Positions 17,504-25,473 of a stretch of DNA of 64,000 nt are shown one piece after another. The notes under the pieces were generated by a model. That model was not told where the DNA came from, did no database searches, and was given only the letters and a program-made list of their open reading frames with translations. Every line of letters begins with the position of its first letter. The first letter of the stretch is position 1. Source of the DNA: Bacteroidota bacterium (GTDB lineage: Bacteria > Bacteroidota > Bacteroidia > CAILMK01); contig JABDBQ010000011.1 of the NCBI GenBank assembly GCA_013288555.1, positions 1 to 64,000 on the forward strand. Direction: 5' to 3'. The position numbers were made by a program, and so were the translations under genes.

Positions 17504-17791
17504 ATGAGACTTGTTGTTGAAATAGGGAATGAGAAGGATGCGAGCCTTTTTATTTCACTGGTAAAGAGGCTCAATGGGAGGATTGTAGAAAAAGGGGAAT
17601 CCCTTTCCAAAACCAATAAGGAACCCGAAGTCAATCCTGTCTCTATATTAGAAAATATTTCAAAAAGAGGCGGAATAAATTCCATACCCACTCCTTTCAA
17701 ACAGGCAAAGCCTTCAAGAAAAGCCGGCCTTGCGAAGGGACTAATTAGAATGAAAGACGATTTCGATAAGCCGATTACATTCGACCGCTAG
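17504..17791 (+). CDS. Solitary antitoxin-like protein (DUF2281/Phd-type tail)
   Basis: The 95-residue product begins with a strand-helix unit (MRLVVEIGNEKDASLFISLVKRLNGRIVEK), much like the RelB-like antitoxin upstream. It ends AGLAKGLIRMKDDFDKPITFDR, resembling the 'GsaKGlI.MsdDFDePL' tail of antitoxins that pair with PIN or RelE toxins. The next gene is a convergent lipoprotein, so no toxin follows. Either the partner was lost or the protein acts alone. Confidence 0.6.
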   Translation: MRLVVEIGNEKDASLFISLVKRLNGRIVEKGESLSKTNKEPEVNPVSILENISKRGGINSIPTPFKQAKPSRKAGLAKGLIRMKDDFDKPITFDR

Positions 17792-17816
17792 AAATCATAA
17801 AATCAACGGTTAAAAA

Positions 17817-18608
17817 TCAAGGCCCTCCGAATGGGACGAATTTATGTTCCGGTTCATACCAGATACTCGTCCACCCATCAATAAAATTAGTTCCTTTTAT
17901 AATATATCCATGAAAGTGAAGGAGATAGTCTTTAAATTCTTTCTGATCTTTTTCAATTTTCTTATTTGAAATATGTTGACTTTGTAAATCCCATTTTCTA
18001 TTTGTCATATACATATCTTCATTTTTTAAAAATTCAGATTTGCTGAATTTTACATCCATTGGAATATATTCAAGCAGGCCTCCAAAATACGAATATGGAT
18101 AAAATGCATTATCAATATCGTCTACAAATCCTGTATTAAAATTTAAAGTATCGCAATAAATGTTTTCTTTCCCCAAATAGACATTATGAGTCAAAATAAA
18201 AGTTTCAGTATCAGACCCAGGCGTTTTTATATGGAACAAATGGCTAACCAGTTTCTCTGGTTTACAATCGCCGGTTACATCCCTGTATATGACAAGTGTA
18301 GAATCAAGATTCATACCTCTCCAATGATTAGCAATAGAGTCGATCAAATGCTCTTCCTTCAGTATTGAATCAACCTCTTTAATTTCCGTACTAATAACAA
18401 TTCGTTTTCCTGCGATCATAAAAATTAGAGTAGTATCGCTAACTTCATTATCACTCGAAACAGATTTAGGATCAGATGGATCATTATTCAATCTCTTTAC
18501 AGAGCCTGACGCATGATTTTTGCTTGCTGATTGATTGCCATTGCCACTAGATGAACAACTAAAAACAAGGAGGACAAATGCTGAAAAAATTAACCTATTG
18601 AATATCAT
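17817..18608 (-). CDS. Lipoprotein of unknown function
   Basis: The 263-residue protein has a lipoprotein signal: MIFNRLIFSAFVLLVFSC, Cys18, followed by a Ser/Gly/Asn-rich linker that includes NGNQSASKNHASG. The C-terminal globular part contains YRDVTGDCKPEKLVSHLFH, which resembles the VCBS/FG-GAP-like 'D.tGDg..D' calcium loop found in DUF proteins comparing expected and real values. No family can be named. Transcribed towards the solitary antitoxin gene. Confidence 0.55.
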   Translation of the reverse strand: MIFNRLIFSAFVLLVFSCSSSGNGNQSASKNHASGSVKRLNNDPSDPKSVSSDNEVSDTTLIFMIAGKRIVISTEIKEVDSILKEEHLIDSIANHWRGMNLDSTLVIYRDVTGDCKPEKLVSHLFHIKTPGSDTETFILTHNVYLGKENIYCDTLNFNTGFVDDIDNAFYPYSYFGGLLEYIPMDVKFSKSEFLKNEDMYMTNRKWDLQSQHISNKKIEKDQKEFKDYLLHFHGYIIKGTNFIDGWTSIWYEPEHKFVPFGGP

Positions 18609-18765
18609 TGCATTGTTTCTAAATCAAAATGAAGACCGGCAAATCTTAATTATTGTTAACAAATATAACAAAATCCATTACCTGGAACATTCAACCGGTT
18701 TGCCAAACCTATAATCTGGAATCAGTTCATGATTAATACCTCCTTACATCTCAAGACTTTTTTCA

Positions 18766-18773
18766 TAACTTTG
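18766..18773 (+). promoter_or_regulatory. -7 box for acyl-CoA dehydrogenase
   Basis: TAACTTTG fits TAnnTTTG and lies 31 bases before the ATG at 18805. The -33 region is not clear. Confidence 0.4.
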
Positions 18774-18804
18774 CCTTTTCAAACAAACTACATATTCATA
18801 TACA

Positions 18805-19947
18805 ATGGATTTCCAACTCTCCGAAGAACATTTAATGATCCAGAAAGCCGCACGTGATTTTGCGCAGACTGAACTCTGGAAAGACGTGATTGAGCGCGAT
18901 ATACACGCCAAATTTCCAAAAGACCATGTAAAAAAAATGGGCGAACTGGGTTTTCTGGGTATGATGGTTGACCCCAAATACGGTGGCAGCGGGCTTGATA
19001 CCATTTCTTATGTGCTTGCCATGGAAGAAATTTCCAAAGTAGATGCTTCCTGCTCGGTCATCATGTCGGTAAATAACTCACTGGTTTGCTGGGGACTGGA
19101 AACATTTGGCAATGAAGAACAAAAACAAAAATACCTGACCCGTCTGGCTACCGGCGATTGCATCGGCGCATTTCTGCTCTCTGAACCGGAAGCTGGATCT
19201 GATGCCACTTCGCAACGCACCACGGCACTGGATATGGGCGACCACTACCTGGTGAACGGTACCAAAAACTGGATCACCAACGGCGGCAGCGCTGAAGTAT
19301 ATATGGTAATGTGCCAGACCCATGTGGAAAAAGGACATAAAGGCATCAACTGCCTCATTATAGAAAGAGATAGCCCCGGGGTAACCGTGGGTAAAAAAGA
19401 AGACAAAATGGGTATTCGATCTTCCGATACGCATTCCATTATGTTCCAGGACGTAAAAGTGCCCAAAGAAAACCGCATCGGTGAAGATGGGTTCGGGTTT
19501 AAGTTTGCCATGAAAACCCTCGATGGCGGACGTATCGGCATTGCATCGCAGGCATTGGGTATTGCAAGCGGGGCTTATGAGCTGGCGCTGAAATATTCTA
19601 AAGAACGTAAGGCATTTGGCAAGGAGATATCCAACCACCAGGCCATCCAGTTTAAGCTGGCAGATATGGCTACCAAAATAGAAGCCGCACGGTTGCTCTG
19701 CCTCAAAGCAGCCTGGCTCAAAGACCAGCACGCCGACTACGGACTGGCCTCTGCCATGGCGAAAGTATTTGCATCTGAAACAGCAATGTGGGTAACCACC
19801 GAAGCCGTACAGATACATGGTGGCTATGGCTATGTGCGTGAATACCATGTAGAACGTATGATGCGTGATGCCAAAATAACCCAGATATACGAAGGCACAT
19901 CAGAAGTGCAGCGCATTGTGATTTCGAGACATATCATAGGAAAATGA
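18805..19947 (+). CDS. Acyl-CoA dehydrogenase
   Basis: At 380 residues this is a full-length FAD-dependent acyl-CoA dehydrogenase, which forms the trans-2-enoyl-CoA in fatty-acid or branched-chain amino-acid breakdown. Visible are MDFQLSEEHLMIQKAARDFA, the first signature GAFLLSEPEAGSDA, TNWITNGG-like NGTKNWITNGGSA, and GGYGYVREYHVERMMRDAKITQIYEGTSEVQR. The Glu in YEGTSE is the usual catalytic base of short/medium-chain types. Best guess is a short-chain (butyryl-CoA) enzyme; chain length is not provable here. No etf genes adjoin. Codon usage looks more G/C-rich than in neighbours, as expected for a well expressed gene. Confidence 0.93.
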   Translation: MDFQLSEEHLMIQKAARDFAQTELWKDVIERDIHAKFPKDHVKKMGELGFLGMMVDPKYGGSGLDTISYVLAMEEISKVDASCSVIMSVNNSLVCWGLETFGNEEQKQKYLTRLATGDCIGAFLLSEPEAGSDATSQRTTALDMGDHYLVNGTKNWITNGGSAEVYMVMCQTHVEKGHKGINCLIIERDSPGVTVGKKEDKMGIRSSDTHSIMFQDVKVPKENRIGEDGFGFKFAMKTLDGGRIGIASQALGIASGAYELALKYSKERKAFGKEISNHQAIQFKLADMATKIEAARLLCLKAAWLKDQHADYGLASAMAKVFASETAMWVTTEAVQIHGGYGYVREYHVERMMRDAKITQIYEGTSEVQRIVISRHIIGK

Positions 19948-20039
19948 TTGAATGAAGGAATGAGAGAATGAGGGAATAGGCTTACGCAAGATACATTTAC
20001 TAACCCCTGATTCCTGACTCCTGATTCCTGATAAAACCC

Positions 20040-20112
20040 GCCGCTTTAGCTCAGTTGGTAGAGCATCGCATTCGTAATGCGAGGGTCGAGGGTTCAAGTC
20101 CCTTGAGCGGCT
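20040..20112 (+). tRNA. tRNA-Thr (anticodon CGT)
   Basis: A complete cloverleaf: acceptor GCCGCTT paired with GAGCGGC (one G-T), D-arm GCTC...GAGC, anticodon stem TCGCA/TGCGA with loop TTCGTAA (CGT, reads ACG) and a T-arm GAGGG-TTCAAGT-CCCTT. The discriminator is T, and CCA is not encoded. A REP cluster starts immediately downstream. Confidence 0.95.
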
Positions 20113-20114
20113 CT

Positions 20115-20360
20115 AAGTTCAACCCCTTCGGGGTTGTGAAAAACCTGATATTCTTCATTCCGTGGGTTTTACCCACGGCTATTATTATTCAACCCTTTCA
20201 GGGTTGCTAAAACCAGTTTTATCAAAAATCAAATCCGGAGCATGCAGGGAGCATATATCAATTTCCAGAAGCCTGAAGGGCTTCAACTATAATAACCGCG
20301 GGTGAAACCCGTGGAAACGAAACTCACTGAGATACAACCCTGAAAGGGTTGAACAATATG
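20115..20360. repeat. REP-type palindrome cluster
   Basis: At least six hairpins occur in 245 bases: AACCCC/GGGGTT (20118-20132), CCGTGGG/CCCACGG (20160-20178), CAACCCT/AGGGTTG (20191-20207), GAAGCC/GGCTTC (20267-20285), CGCGGGT/ACCCGTG (20296-20315) and CAACCCT/AGGGTTG (20336-20352). The first CCGTGGG...CAACCCT pair is repeated in inverted order on the right, so the cluster is itself roughly palindromic, like a BIME. It could also terminate the tRNA transcript. Confidence 0.7.
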
Positions 20361-20490
20361 CCGAAAAACAATCTTCCCAGATCCCTTCAAAAAAACAAAT
20401 CAATTTTATTCATTATTAATTGATTTTTAATATTATTGCATATAATATGCTCTAACCTTTTAATTTATTTTTATTTAAAAAATCCCTTGT

Positions 20491-21636
20491 ATGAAACCAA
20501 AATTACCACATCGTTATGTGCTGATTTTCTTATGCTTAATCGGCCTTAATATCTCTTTAAAAGCACAAACCGGTAATCCCACCATGGATGCAGAATGGAC
20601 TATAAAAACAAATGACGGTACACATCTGGTCCTGGAACTCGGTATCAAAACCGGTACCACACATGAACATCTTGGCCCTGCACAATTTATTTTTTTATTT
20701 AATGATAGTTTTGTCCATTTTGCGGGTGGAGACACTAACGCTATTAACGGTACAGATTATAACTGGATCGACAGTTTCCGACCCTCCCTGTATGCAGGAG
20801 ATACTTTCGGATATCCGGCTTCTTCTAATGTAACCCAACCAACACCTGGGGAAGTTATTATTACCCTCAATTTTAACGGTGCACCCGGTGCATCTATTTC
20901 ATCATCATCGTCTTACATACCTGTTATTGATATTATTTTCAGCATTTCTGATCCATCGAAACACACTTCTATTAAATGGCAAATGAATGAAAGTTCTCCT
21001 CCAACATTTGATGCCGTAGAGGATGATGGCTATGGTAATATTGACGAAGGCTCTTTTAGTGGAATTCCCATCAATACTCTTCCTGTTACATTAATTCATT
21101 TTAATGCCGGAATAAAGAATGCCTTGACCTCTATTTTATGGACTACGGCTTCTGAAATTAATAATGATTATTTCATGGTGGAAAGAAGCGCTGACGGAAA
21201 GAACTTCAATTCAATTGCCTGGGTTCAAGGAGCAGGCAACAGCGAATCCATTAAAGAATATTCTGCCATTGATCCTGATCCGCTGCCTGGAATATCTTAT
21301 TATAGATTGCGACAAACGGATTATAATGGTGATTTTCAAATATTTTATATAGTCGCTGTGAACAATAAGCAAGGAATCAACACTGGAATTAAAAATTTAA
21401 ATACTTCCATTTCAGGACCTTATCCCGAAATTACTTATTCAACAAACACGCAGTCTGATGTCAGATTTCGTATTACAGATGTGAATGGGAAACTGATCCT
21501 GAATCAGCCAGTTCCATCTTATCCGGGAATGAATAAAATTGACTTACGTAACATCCCAACATTGAAGCCTGGTATGTATTTTATTTCATTGTATTCTGAT
21601 GAAGATGCGGTTTATACTAAGATGATTGTGCCGTAA
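20491..21636 (+). CDS. Secreted T9SS cargo protein, type A sorting domain
   Basis: The 381-residue protein has a signal peptide (hydrophobic VLIFLCLIGLNISL, cleavage after LKAQ). A beta-rich N-terminal domain spans about residues 30-195, and the LPVTLIHFNAGIKNALTSILWTTASE block follows. That block, with ERSADGKNF and SYYRLRQTDYNGDFQ, is a fibronectin-like module very common just before T9SS signals. The final 80 residues end KPGMYFISLYSDEDAVYTKMIVP, the type A sorting signal. Role unknown; likely a surface protein or adhesin. Confidence 0.78.
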   Translation: MKPKLPHRYVLIFLCLIGLNISLKAQTGNPTMDAEWTIKTNDGTHLVLELGIKTGTTHEHLGPAQFIFLFNDSFVHFAGGDTNAINGTDYNWIDSFRPSLYAGDTFGYPASSNVTQPTPGEVIITLNFNGAPGASISSSSSYIPVIDIIFSISDPSKHTSIKWQMNESSPPTFDAVEDDGYGNIDEGSFSGIPINTLPVTLIHFNAGIKNALTSILWTTASEINNDYFMVERSADGKNFNSIAWVQGAGNSESIKEYSAIDPDPLPGISYYRLRQTDYNGDFQIFYIVAVNNKQGINTGIKNLNTSISGPYPEITYSTNTQSDVRFRITDVNGKLILNQPVPSYPGMNKIDLRNIPTLKPGMYFISLYSDEDAVYTKMIVP

Positions 21637-21676
21637 CATTTTTCTTATGACCAACTTGTCATTTCGACCACCCCGT

Positions 21677-21777
21677 TTGTCATTTCGACGCAGGAGAAAT
21701 CTGGCGTATACTAATTGAAATCTCTGTACTTAATTAAACTAAGCTTAAATCAGATTTCTCCTGCGTCGGAATGACAA
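21677..21777. repeat. Inverted repeat, full element C pair
   Basis: Left arm 21677-21703 begins TTGTCATTTCGACGCAGG; right arm 21751-21777 is its complement with 26 of 27 bases matching. A 47-base AT-rich centre separates them. An extra partial left copy lies at 21656-21666. It sits exactly between the T9SS protein and the leftmost phage-type gene, so it may mark the boundary or serve as a terminator. Confidence 0.7.
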
Positions 21778-21801
21778 GAACGTAGGGATAGAAAACGCCG
21801 A

Positions 21802-22374
21802 TCAATTACCCTTACCGAAATGCAATTTCCATCTCAACCCGAGACTATGTGCCCCTGAGATCATATCATAATGATATTGAATCAATGCATCTTTTTTGGT
21901 AAGCAGTGCTAATGAAATACCTGCCACAGGCTGCAGATTTCGTGATGAATATCCCGCGAATCCGCCAATAAAAATTCTGTTCGTTGGCTTTGTAGACAAT
22001 GTCGTTAAATGCAGGTTTCGGCTATTCTCAATCAGCACTTTATGTCCTGCTATTTTATTATCAGAAACACTGTCTTCTATGACAGCCGTCACATCCCTGG
22101 CCTCAATAGTATCCCTGTAAATCCGGCTCGCAAAATAATCTTTGATCATAGCAGATGTATCTACTTTTGAAATACTTTGCGGATAATAAATTTTATACGG
22201 TTTAAAAACAGTGTCCTGTACCAGAAATAATTGACTGTCTCCATGAACTACGATAGTATCATGTTTGAACAGATTATCTTTTTGTTTTTGAATGGAACAG
22301 GAACGCTGCAACAAGATAATGACAAGGAGCAGGCACGACAATATCCATCCTGTCCATTTTAATTTATCAATCAT
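21802..22374 (-). CDS. Phage-cassette protein with N-terminal membrane anchor
   Basis: About 190 residues from the ATG at 22374, which overlaps the upstream stop. The hydrophobic segment WILSCLLLVIILL (about residues 8-22) is followed by a coiled, polar stalk (QRSCSIQKQKDNLF). The last 60 residues are beta-rich (IFIGGFAGYSSRNLQPVAGISLALLTKK ... GLRWKLHFGKGN) and resemble DUF6808-type tail-end proteins of Bacteroidota prophages. By position, last after two holin-like genes, a spanin-like lysis role is possible but is inference. Confidence 0.55.
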   Translation of the reverse strand: MIDKLKWTGWILSCLLLVIILLQRSCSIQKQKDNLFKHDTIVVHGDSQLFLVQDTVFKPYKIYYPQSISKVDTSAMIKDYFASRIYRDTIEARDVTAVIEDSVSDNKIAGHKVLIENSRNLHLTTLSTKPTNRIFIGGFAGYSSRNLQPVAGISLALLTKKDALIQYHYDMISGAHSLGLRWKLHFGKGN

Positions 22375-22582
22375 GTGAATTATGGTTTTCAAGGGTTTGC
22401 TTGACAATTTCTTCTGGTGATTTTTGAGCGTCTTTGGAAAAGAGCAGTCCTATGCCTGAAAGGATAATTGGGCCACTTTCAATCCAGTTTTGTTTGGCAG
22501 TCAAGCCGGTGTACAAGCCGGCTGCAATTAAGATACAGCCGAGCAGGCTGGTTTTCCAGTTTTCAATGATCATTGTTTTCAT
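22367..22582 (-). CDS. Small membrane protein, holin-like
   Basis: The 71-residue protein has two hydrophobic segments, residues 11-26 (SLLGCILIAAGLYTGL) and 36-48 (GPIILSGIGLLFS), and a polar C-terminal tail. Size, topology and place in the cassette fit a phage holin or antiholin. Its start overlaps the preceding gene by 20 bases and its stop overlaps the next, so the lysis-type genes are tightly coupled. Confidence 0.5.
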   Translation of the reverse strand: MKTMIIENWKTSLLGCILIAAGLYTGLTAKQNWIESGPIILSGIGLLFSKDAQKSPEEIVKQTLENHNSHD

Positions 22583-22766
22583 GATTGTTTTCTTTTTGAT
22601 TTTCGGGTTTTAAAAATTCGTGGTATATCTTAAGACAGACATAGATGGCTGATGGAAGGCCGAATGCCAGTTTGATACTCCAGTCGATGGCGCTGAGCCA
22701 GATACCGGCATTTACTGCGGATACCTGGACGGTATTGTTTGATATAAAACTTATTAATGATTTCAA
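22563..22766 (-). CDS. Small membrane protein, holin-like
   Basis: The 67-residue product starts at a TTG (22766) with no in-frame ATG upstream. It carries a moderately hydrophobic stretch over residues 12-46 (AVNAGIWLSAIDWSIKLAFG, then LPSAIYVCLKIYHEF) and an Asn/Glu/His-rich tail. It resembles the first holin-type gene of Bacteroidota prophages. Function by context only. Confidence 0.45.
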   Translation of the reverse strand: MKSLISFISNNTVQVSAVNAGIWLSAIDWSIKLAFGLPSAIYVCLKIYHEFLKPENQKENNHENNDH

Positions 22767-22779
22767 GGATTCGATTCAT

Positions 22780-24054
22780 TTAAAAATGTTTGCGGCAAAG
22801 TAGATAAGGTTGAGTGGCACTTTTAGCAACGGAAGATGCAGTTGGAAATGTTTGATAGGAAATCCTTAGCGCTGCCGTGGTTGCACTATAATTCGTGGTC
22901 GAGGACCAGACCTGTGCAGAGCTGACAGGGTTCAAATTAAAGGGCGCATAATTCAAACAAACGGCAGAATACTGTGTAATAGAAAGCACTTCATTGGCAT
23001 TGGGCAATTTGAAATCATTATAGGTATTCGCTCCAACAGTGAGTGATAATGTGTTTGCAATGGCTGTCGCCCAGGTGGCGGAGGTTTGCAATGTGGTACA
23101 CCATCCCAGCCCGGTAGCATGGTCAATAACATAATTGCTTCCAAATACCTGTGCGCCATTCTCGTCCGTAAAGCGGTGGGTGTTCCCAAAACTGTTGTTG
23201 GTCTTCAGGGTAAAAAAATCAGTGAGCCTACCATGCTGCAGGTTGCCGTCATCACCGGTGGCATAAGAGGTAGTCTGCCCGGTCTGGAGCGTATAAATCT
23301 CATTTATGGAATTTCGTTGTATTGTACTCAGGTTATCCTGCAAAAACTGGTTGCTCATTACAGTGCCTAAAACGTATTTCAACTGGGAAGAAGTGAGGTT
23401 TGCCAACTGGCTGTTTACCAGTTCCTGAACCTGGGCGGCACTCATATATCCGATCTGGGTATTTGTAAGGGAATACGTTGACAGCAAAGTACCGGATGAA
23501 TTATATGTTTTCAATACCAGTTTTGCAACGACATTTGTATCTGTCATAAAATGCAGCCATGCATTTGTTCCAGGTCTTATACTCTGAACTATAGGTGCAT
23601 TGGTCAGGAATTTCTTTTGGACAGATGCTGCAATCAGCCAGTCGGTCTGGTTATAATTCAGGAAATCCGGGAAATCAAAAACAGAATTAAATACGTATCG
23701 CTTTTCTTCTGTTACAAGAGAAAGATATTGAACCGGGCCGGTAGGATCCGAGCCATACTCCTCGCCAAACTTTACGATATAAGGATAGCCACTTGCACTG
23801 TTCTTTTCGAAATTTACCGTAGCCGCATCAATATCGTAGTGGACATAATTTTCAAGGATCCTATGCAGGTCGAACATGCCGTAGCCATCCGGTTGCGGGA
23901 TACGTTTGATGCGTGCCAACCTTGTAGTACCGTCGGCTGCATATATATCACAGATATACTTATAGTTGGGCTGACTCTGATTGCTGCTGGTAACTACGTA
24001 TACCAGTTCGTTATACGCAGGACTGAATTTTGATGGGTATTGGGTTATGGTCAT
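22780..24054 (-). CDS. Phage tail protein with C-terminal DUF1566 lectin-like domain
   Basis: The 424-residue protein starts MTITQYPSKFSPAYNELVYVV, like minor tail or baseplate proteins of Bacteroidota prophages. Residues 1-180 are beta-rich, and 180-290 form a Thr/Gln/Leu-rich linker. From about 300 the chain reads VIDHATGLGWCTTLQTSATW, YNDFKLPNANEVLSI, AQVWSSTTNY and YLLCRKHF: the tGL.W...a....W.a...RLPn..El...WSST...cR pattern of DUF1566, a C-type-lectin-like fold. This fold is used for receptor binding and is a known target of diversity-generating retroelements; no reverse transcriptase is seen here. Likely a host-recognition protein. Confidence 0.65.
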   Translation of the reverse strand: MTITQYPSKFSPAYNELVYVVTSSNQSQPNYKYICDIYAADGTTRLARIKRIPQPDGYGMFDLHRILENYVHYDIDAATVNFEKNSASGYPYIVKFGEEYGSDPTGPVQYLSLVTEEKRYVFNSVFDFPDFLNYNQTDWLIAASVQKKFLTNAPIVQSIRPGTNAWLHFMTDTNVVAKLVLKTYNSSGTLLSTYSLTNTQIGYMSAAQVQELVNSQLANLTSSQLKYVLGTVMSNQFLQDNLSTIQRNSINEIYTLQTGQTTSYATGDDGNLQHGRLTDFFTLKTNNSFGNTHRFTDENGAQVFGSNYVIDHATGLGWCTTLQTSATWATAIANTLSLTVGANTYNDFKLPNANEVLSITQYSAVCLNYAPFNLNPVSSAQVWSSTTNYSATTAALRISYQTFPTASSVAKSATQPYLLCRKHF

Positions 24055-24103
24055 GGGGAAATTGGTGAGTTAGTGAGTTAAAAGAATTCCACAAAATCGT
24101 AAT

Positions 24104-24604
24104 TCATAATTCGTAATTCATAATTGATTTTACGTCTTGTTTGAAGGCAGCACTTAAACTATTATTTAACTCCTTAAATAAGTCGGGGTTAATTGTATTC
24201 GAATAGAAATTCGTGGCAGGAATTCCATCCCTGGCTATCTTCCTTCCGATAAGATATGCAAGACTTTTGAGCTGGTTTTGTTGTGATAAAACGGTCGACA
24301 TTCCGTTTCTGTTTTTAATTTTTTTTAGCGTCGACTTTTGGATTACGTTGAGTTGCTTATTTTGAATCCAACTGGCTATAATATCCGGCGGCGGGAACTT
24401 TCCGGGCTTCCTGCCCCGGTCTATAAAATTATAATAATCTGCCAGTTGCAACTGAAACACAATCGGGAAGCCTGCATAATTAATGCTAAAGCTGATACTA
24501 TTGCCCAAGAATTGATCAGGATCTTTTTCAGGAGGTATGGCAGTCTTTAATGCAGATACAATCTTCTCACCCCAGGCTTCTAAAGTGTTTTGAATATTTT
24601 CCAT
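24104..24604 (-). CDS. HK97 gp10-like phage head-tail/tail completion protein
   Basis: The 166-residue protein has the segment YYNFIDRGRKPGKFPPPDIIASWI followed by LAYLIGRKIARDGIPATNFYSN, a pair of blocks typical of small tail-completion proteins (gp10-like) in Bacteroidota prophages. Its last codons are made of an AATTATGAATTACG direct repeat that continues past the stop to about 24080, so the C-terminus may have been altered by a repeat expansion. Confidence 0.6.
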   Translation of the reverse strand: MENIQNTLEAWGEKIVSALKTAIPPEKDPDQFLGNSISFSINYAGFPIVFQLQLADYYNFIDRGRKPGKFPPPDIIASWIQNKQLNVIQKSTLKKIKNRNGMSTVLSQQNQLKSLAYLIGRKIARDGIPATNFYSNTINPDLFKELNNSLSAAFKQDVKSIMNYEL

Positions 24605-24657
24605 TATACTTCATATTTATTGTATATCAAACTATCTTAACTGTTGGCCGTTGACTG

Positions 24658-24906
24658 CTAATTGTTTACTTTTTGTTGATTCTTCGCCTTCAAAAACGAG
24701 ATCCTGTTCATGAATTCGATAACATTCATTTTTTCATAATACTGCCAGAGGTTTCCGTTCCCGTTACTTAAGGCATCAAGGACTATAAACCAGCCGTAAC
24801 GCTCATGATATCCATCATTTCTGTTTGTATCTGGTTCATCTTCTTTGTCGTCTCGGTCTTCAAATAATCCTGCATAGCTACTGTTAAATGCTGCGAGAGA
24901 TTGCAA
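24658..24906 (-). CDS. Tail-chaperone C-terminal extension (-1 frame)
   Basis: An 82-codon frame opens right at a T9 run (minus strand, 24913-24905) inside the upstream chaperone gene and overlaps it by 124 bases in the -1 frame. No normal start exists; the first codon is the TTG generated by the T run. The C-terminal block RYGWFIVLDALSNGNGNLWQYYEKMNVIEFM resembles the conserved 'YGWfivl..LadGdi.k.deV..l' part of phage tail chaperones. It is most likely expressed only as a fusion through -1 slippage, giving about 252 residues. A homopolymer error is the alternative. Confidence 0.55.
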   Translation of the reverse strand: MQSLAAFNSSYAGLFEDRDDKEDEPDTNRNDGYHERYGWFIVLDALSNGNGNLWQYYEKMNVIEFMNRISFLKAKNQQKVNN

Positions 24907-25415
24907 AAAAAAACCAGTATCGGATAAGCGATCGACATTGACATGTTTTCATATAAAAATGCGGCCCGCTCTGAGTGATCTTTGCCATCATATTTTATGG
25001 GAATCAAGCCCCATTTCAATGGGGCTACTATCACTGCCAGGACATTATGAATATTCGCTGTGGGGTTTTCATTTTCTTTCAAAAATGTCATCAGGTCAAT
25101 ATACTGTCCGCCGCTAAGATCGGAGGCATTTAAGTTGATTTTGAACCATTTGCCTTTGATGCAAAAGCGCAAATGCTTAGAACTCTTCAATGGCCTGATC
25201 AAATCAAGGTTGTTCAGGAAGCTGATCTTATCAAGGCATTCGTGCAAAGTTTTCAGCGGCAAAGCCAGGATTTCGCTCCTGGATATGCCTGAAAGAAGCG
25301 AAATGATTTCAACATCTTTACCGTGATTATCAAGACTTTTGTCGTTAATTATTTTTTCAAAACCGCAATAGGTTTTCAGGGAAATCTCTTTCCATGAGGT
25401 TGGTAGTTTGGGCAT
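24783..25415 (-). CDS. Phage tail-assembly chaperone-like protein
   Basis: The 210-residue zero-frame product begins MPKLPTSWKEISLKTYCGFEKI and contains EIISLLSGISRSEILALPL, the pattern of Bacteroidota prophage proteins that sit where the lambda gpG/gpGT pair sits. At codons 168-171 it crosses GTT TTT TTT TGC, a canonical T TTT TTT slippery heptamer. Without slippage it continues 40 residues (NLSQHLTVAMQDYLKTETTK...) to a TAG. The next phage module, the tape measure, is absent. Confidence 0.55.
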   Translation of the reverse strand: MPKLPTSWKEISLKTYCGFEKIINDKSLDNHGKDVEIISLLSGISRSEILALPLKTLHECLDKISFLNNLDLIRPLKSSKHLRFCIKGKWFKINLNASDLSGGQYIDLMTFLKENENPTANIHNVLAVIVAPLKWGLIPIKYDGKDHSERAAFLYENMSMSIAYPILVFFCNLSQHLTVAMQDYLKTETTKKMNQIQTEMMDIMSVTAGL

Positions 25416-25473
25416 AAAAATCTTTTAATATATAAATTTTTTAATCTTCAATTTTTTAATCTTTTAATTGTCT

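Noticed and set aside
19078-19848. Long open frame on the minus strand inside the acyl-CoA dehydrogenase gene
   Set aside because: It is the opposite-strand shadow of a clear enzyme gene; residue pattern (many His, Cys, Phe) is typical of a shadow.
22780-24054. Possible diversity-generating retroelement
   Set aside because: Only a lectin-like C-terminus is seen. No reverse transcriptase and no second copy of the C-terminal sequence were found in the window.
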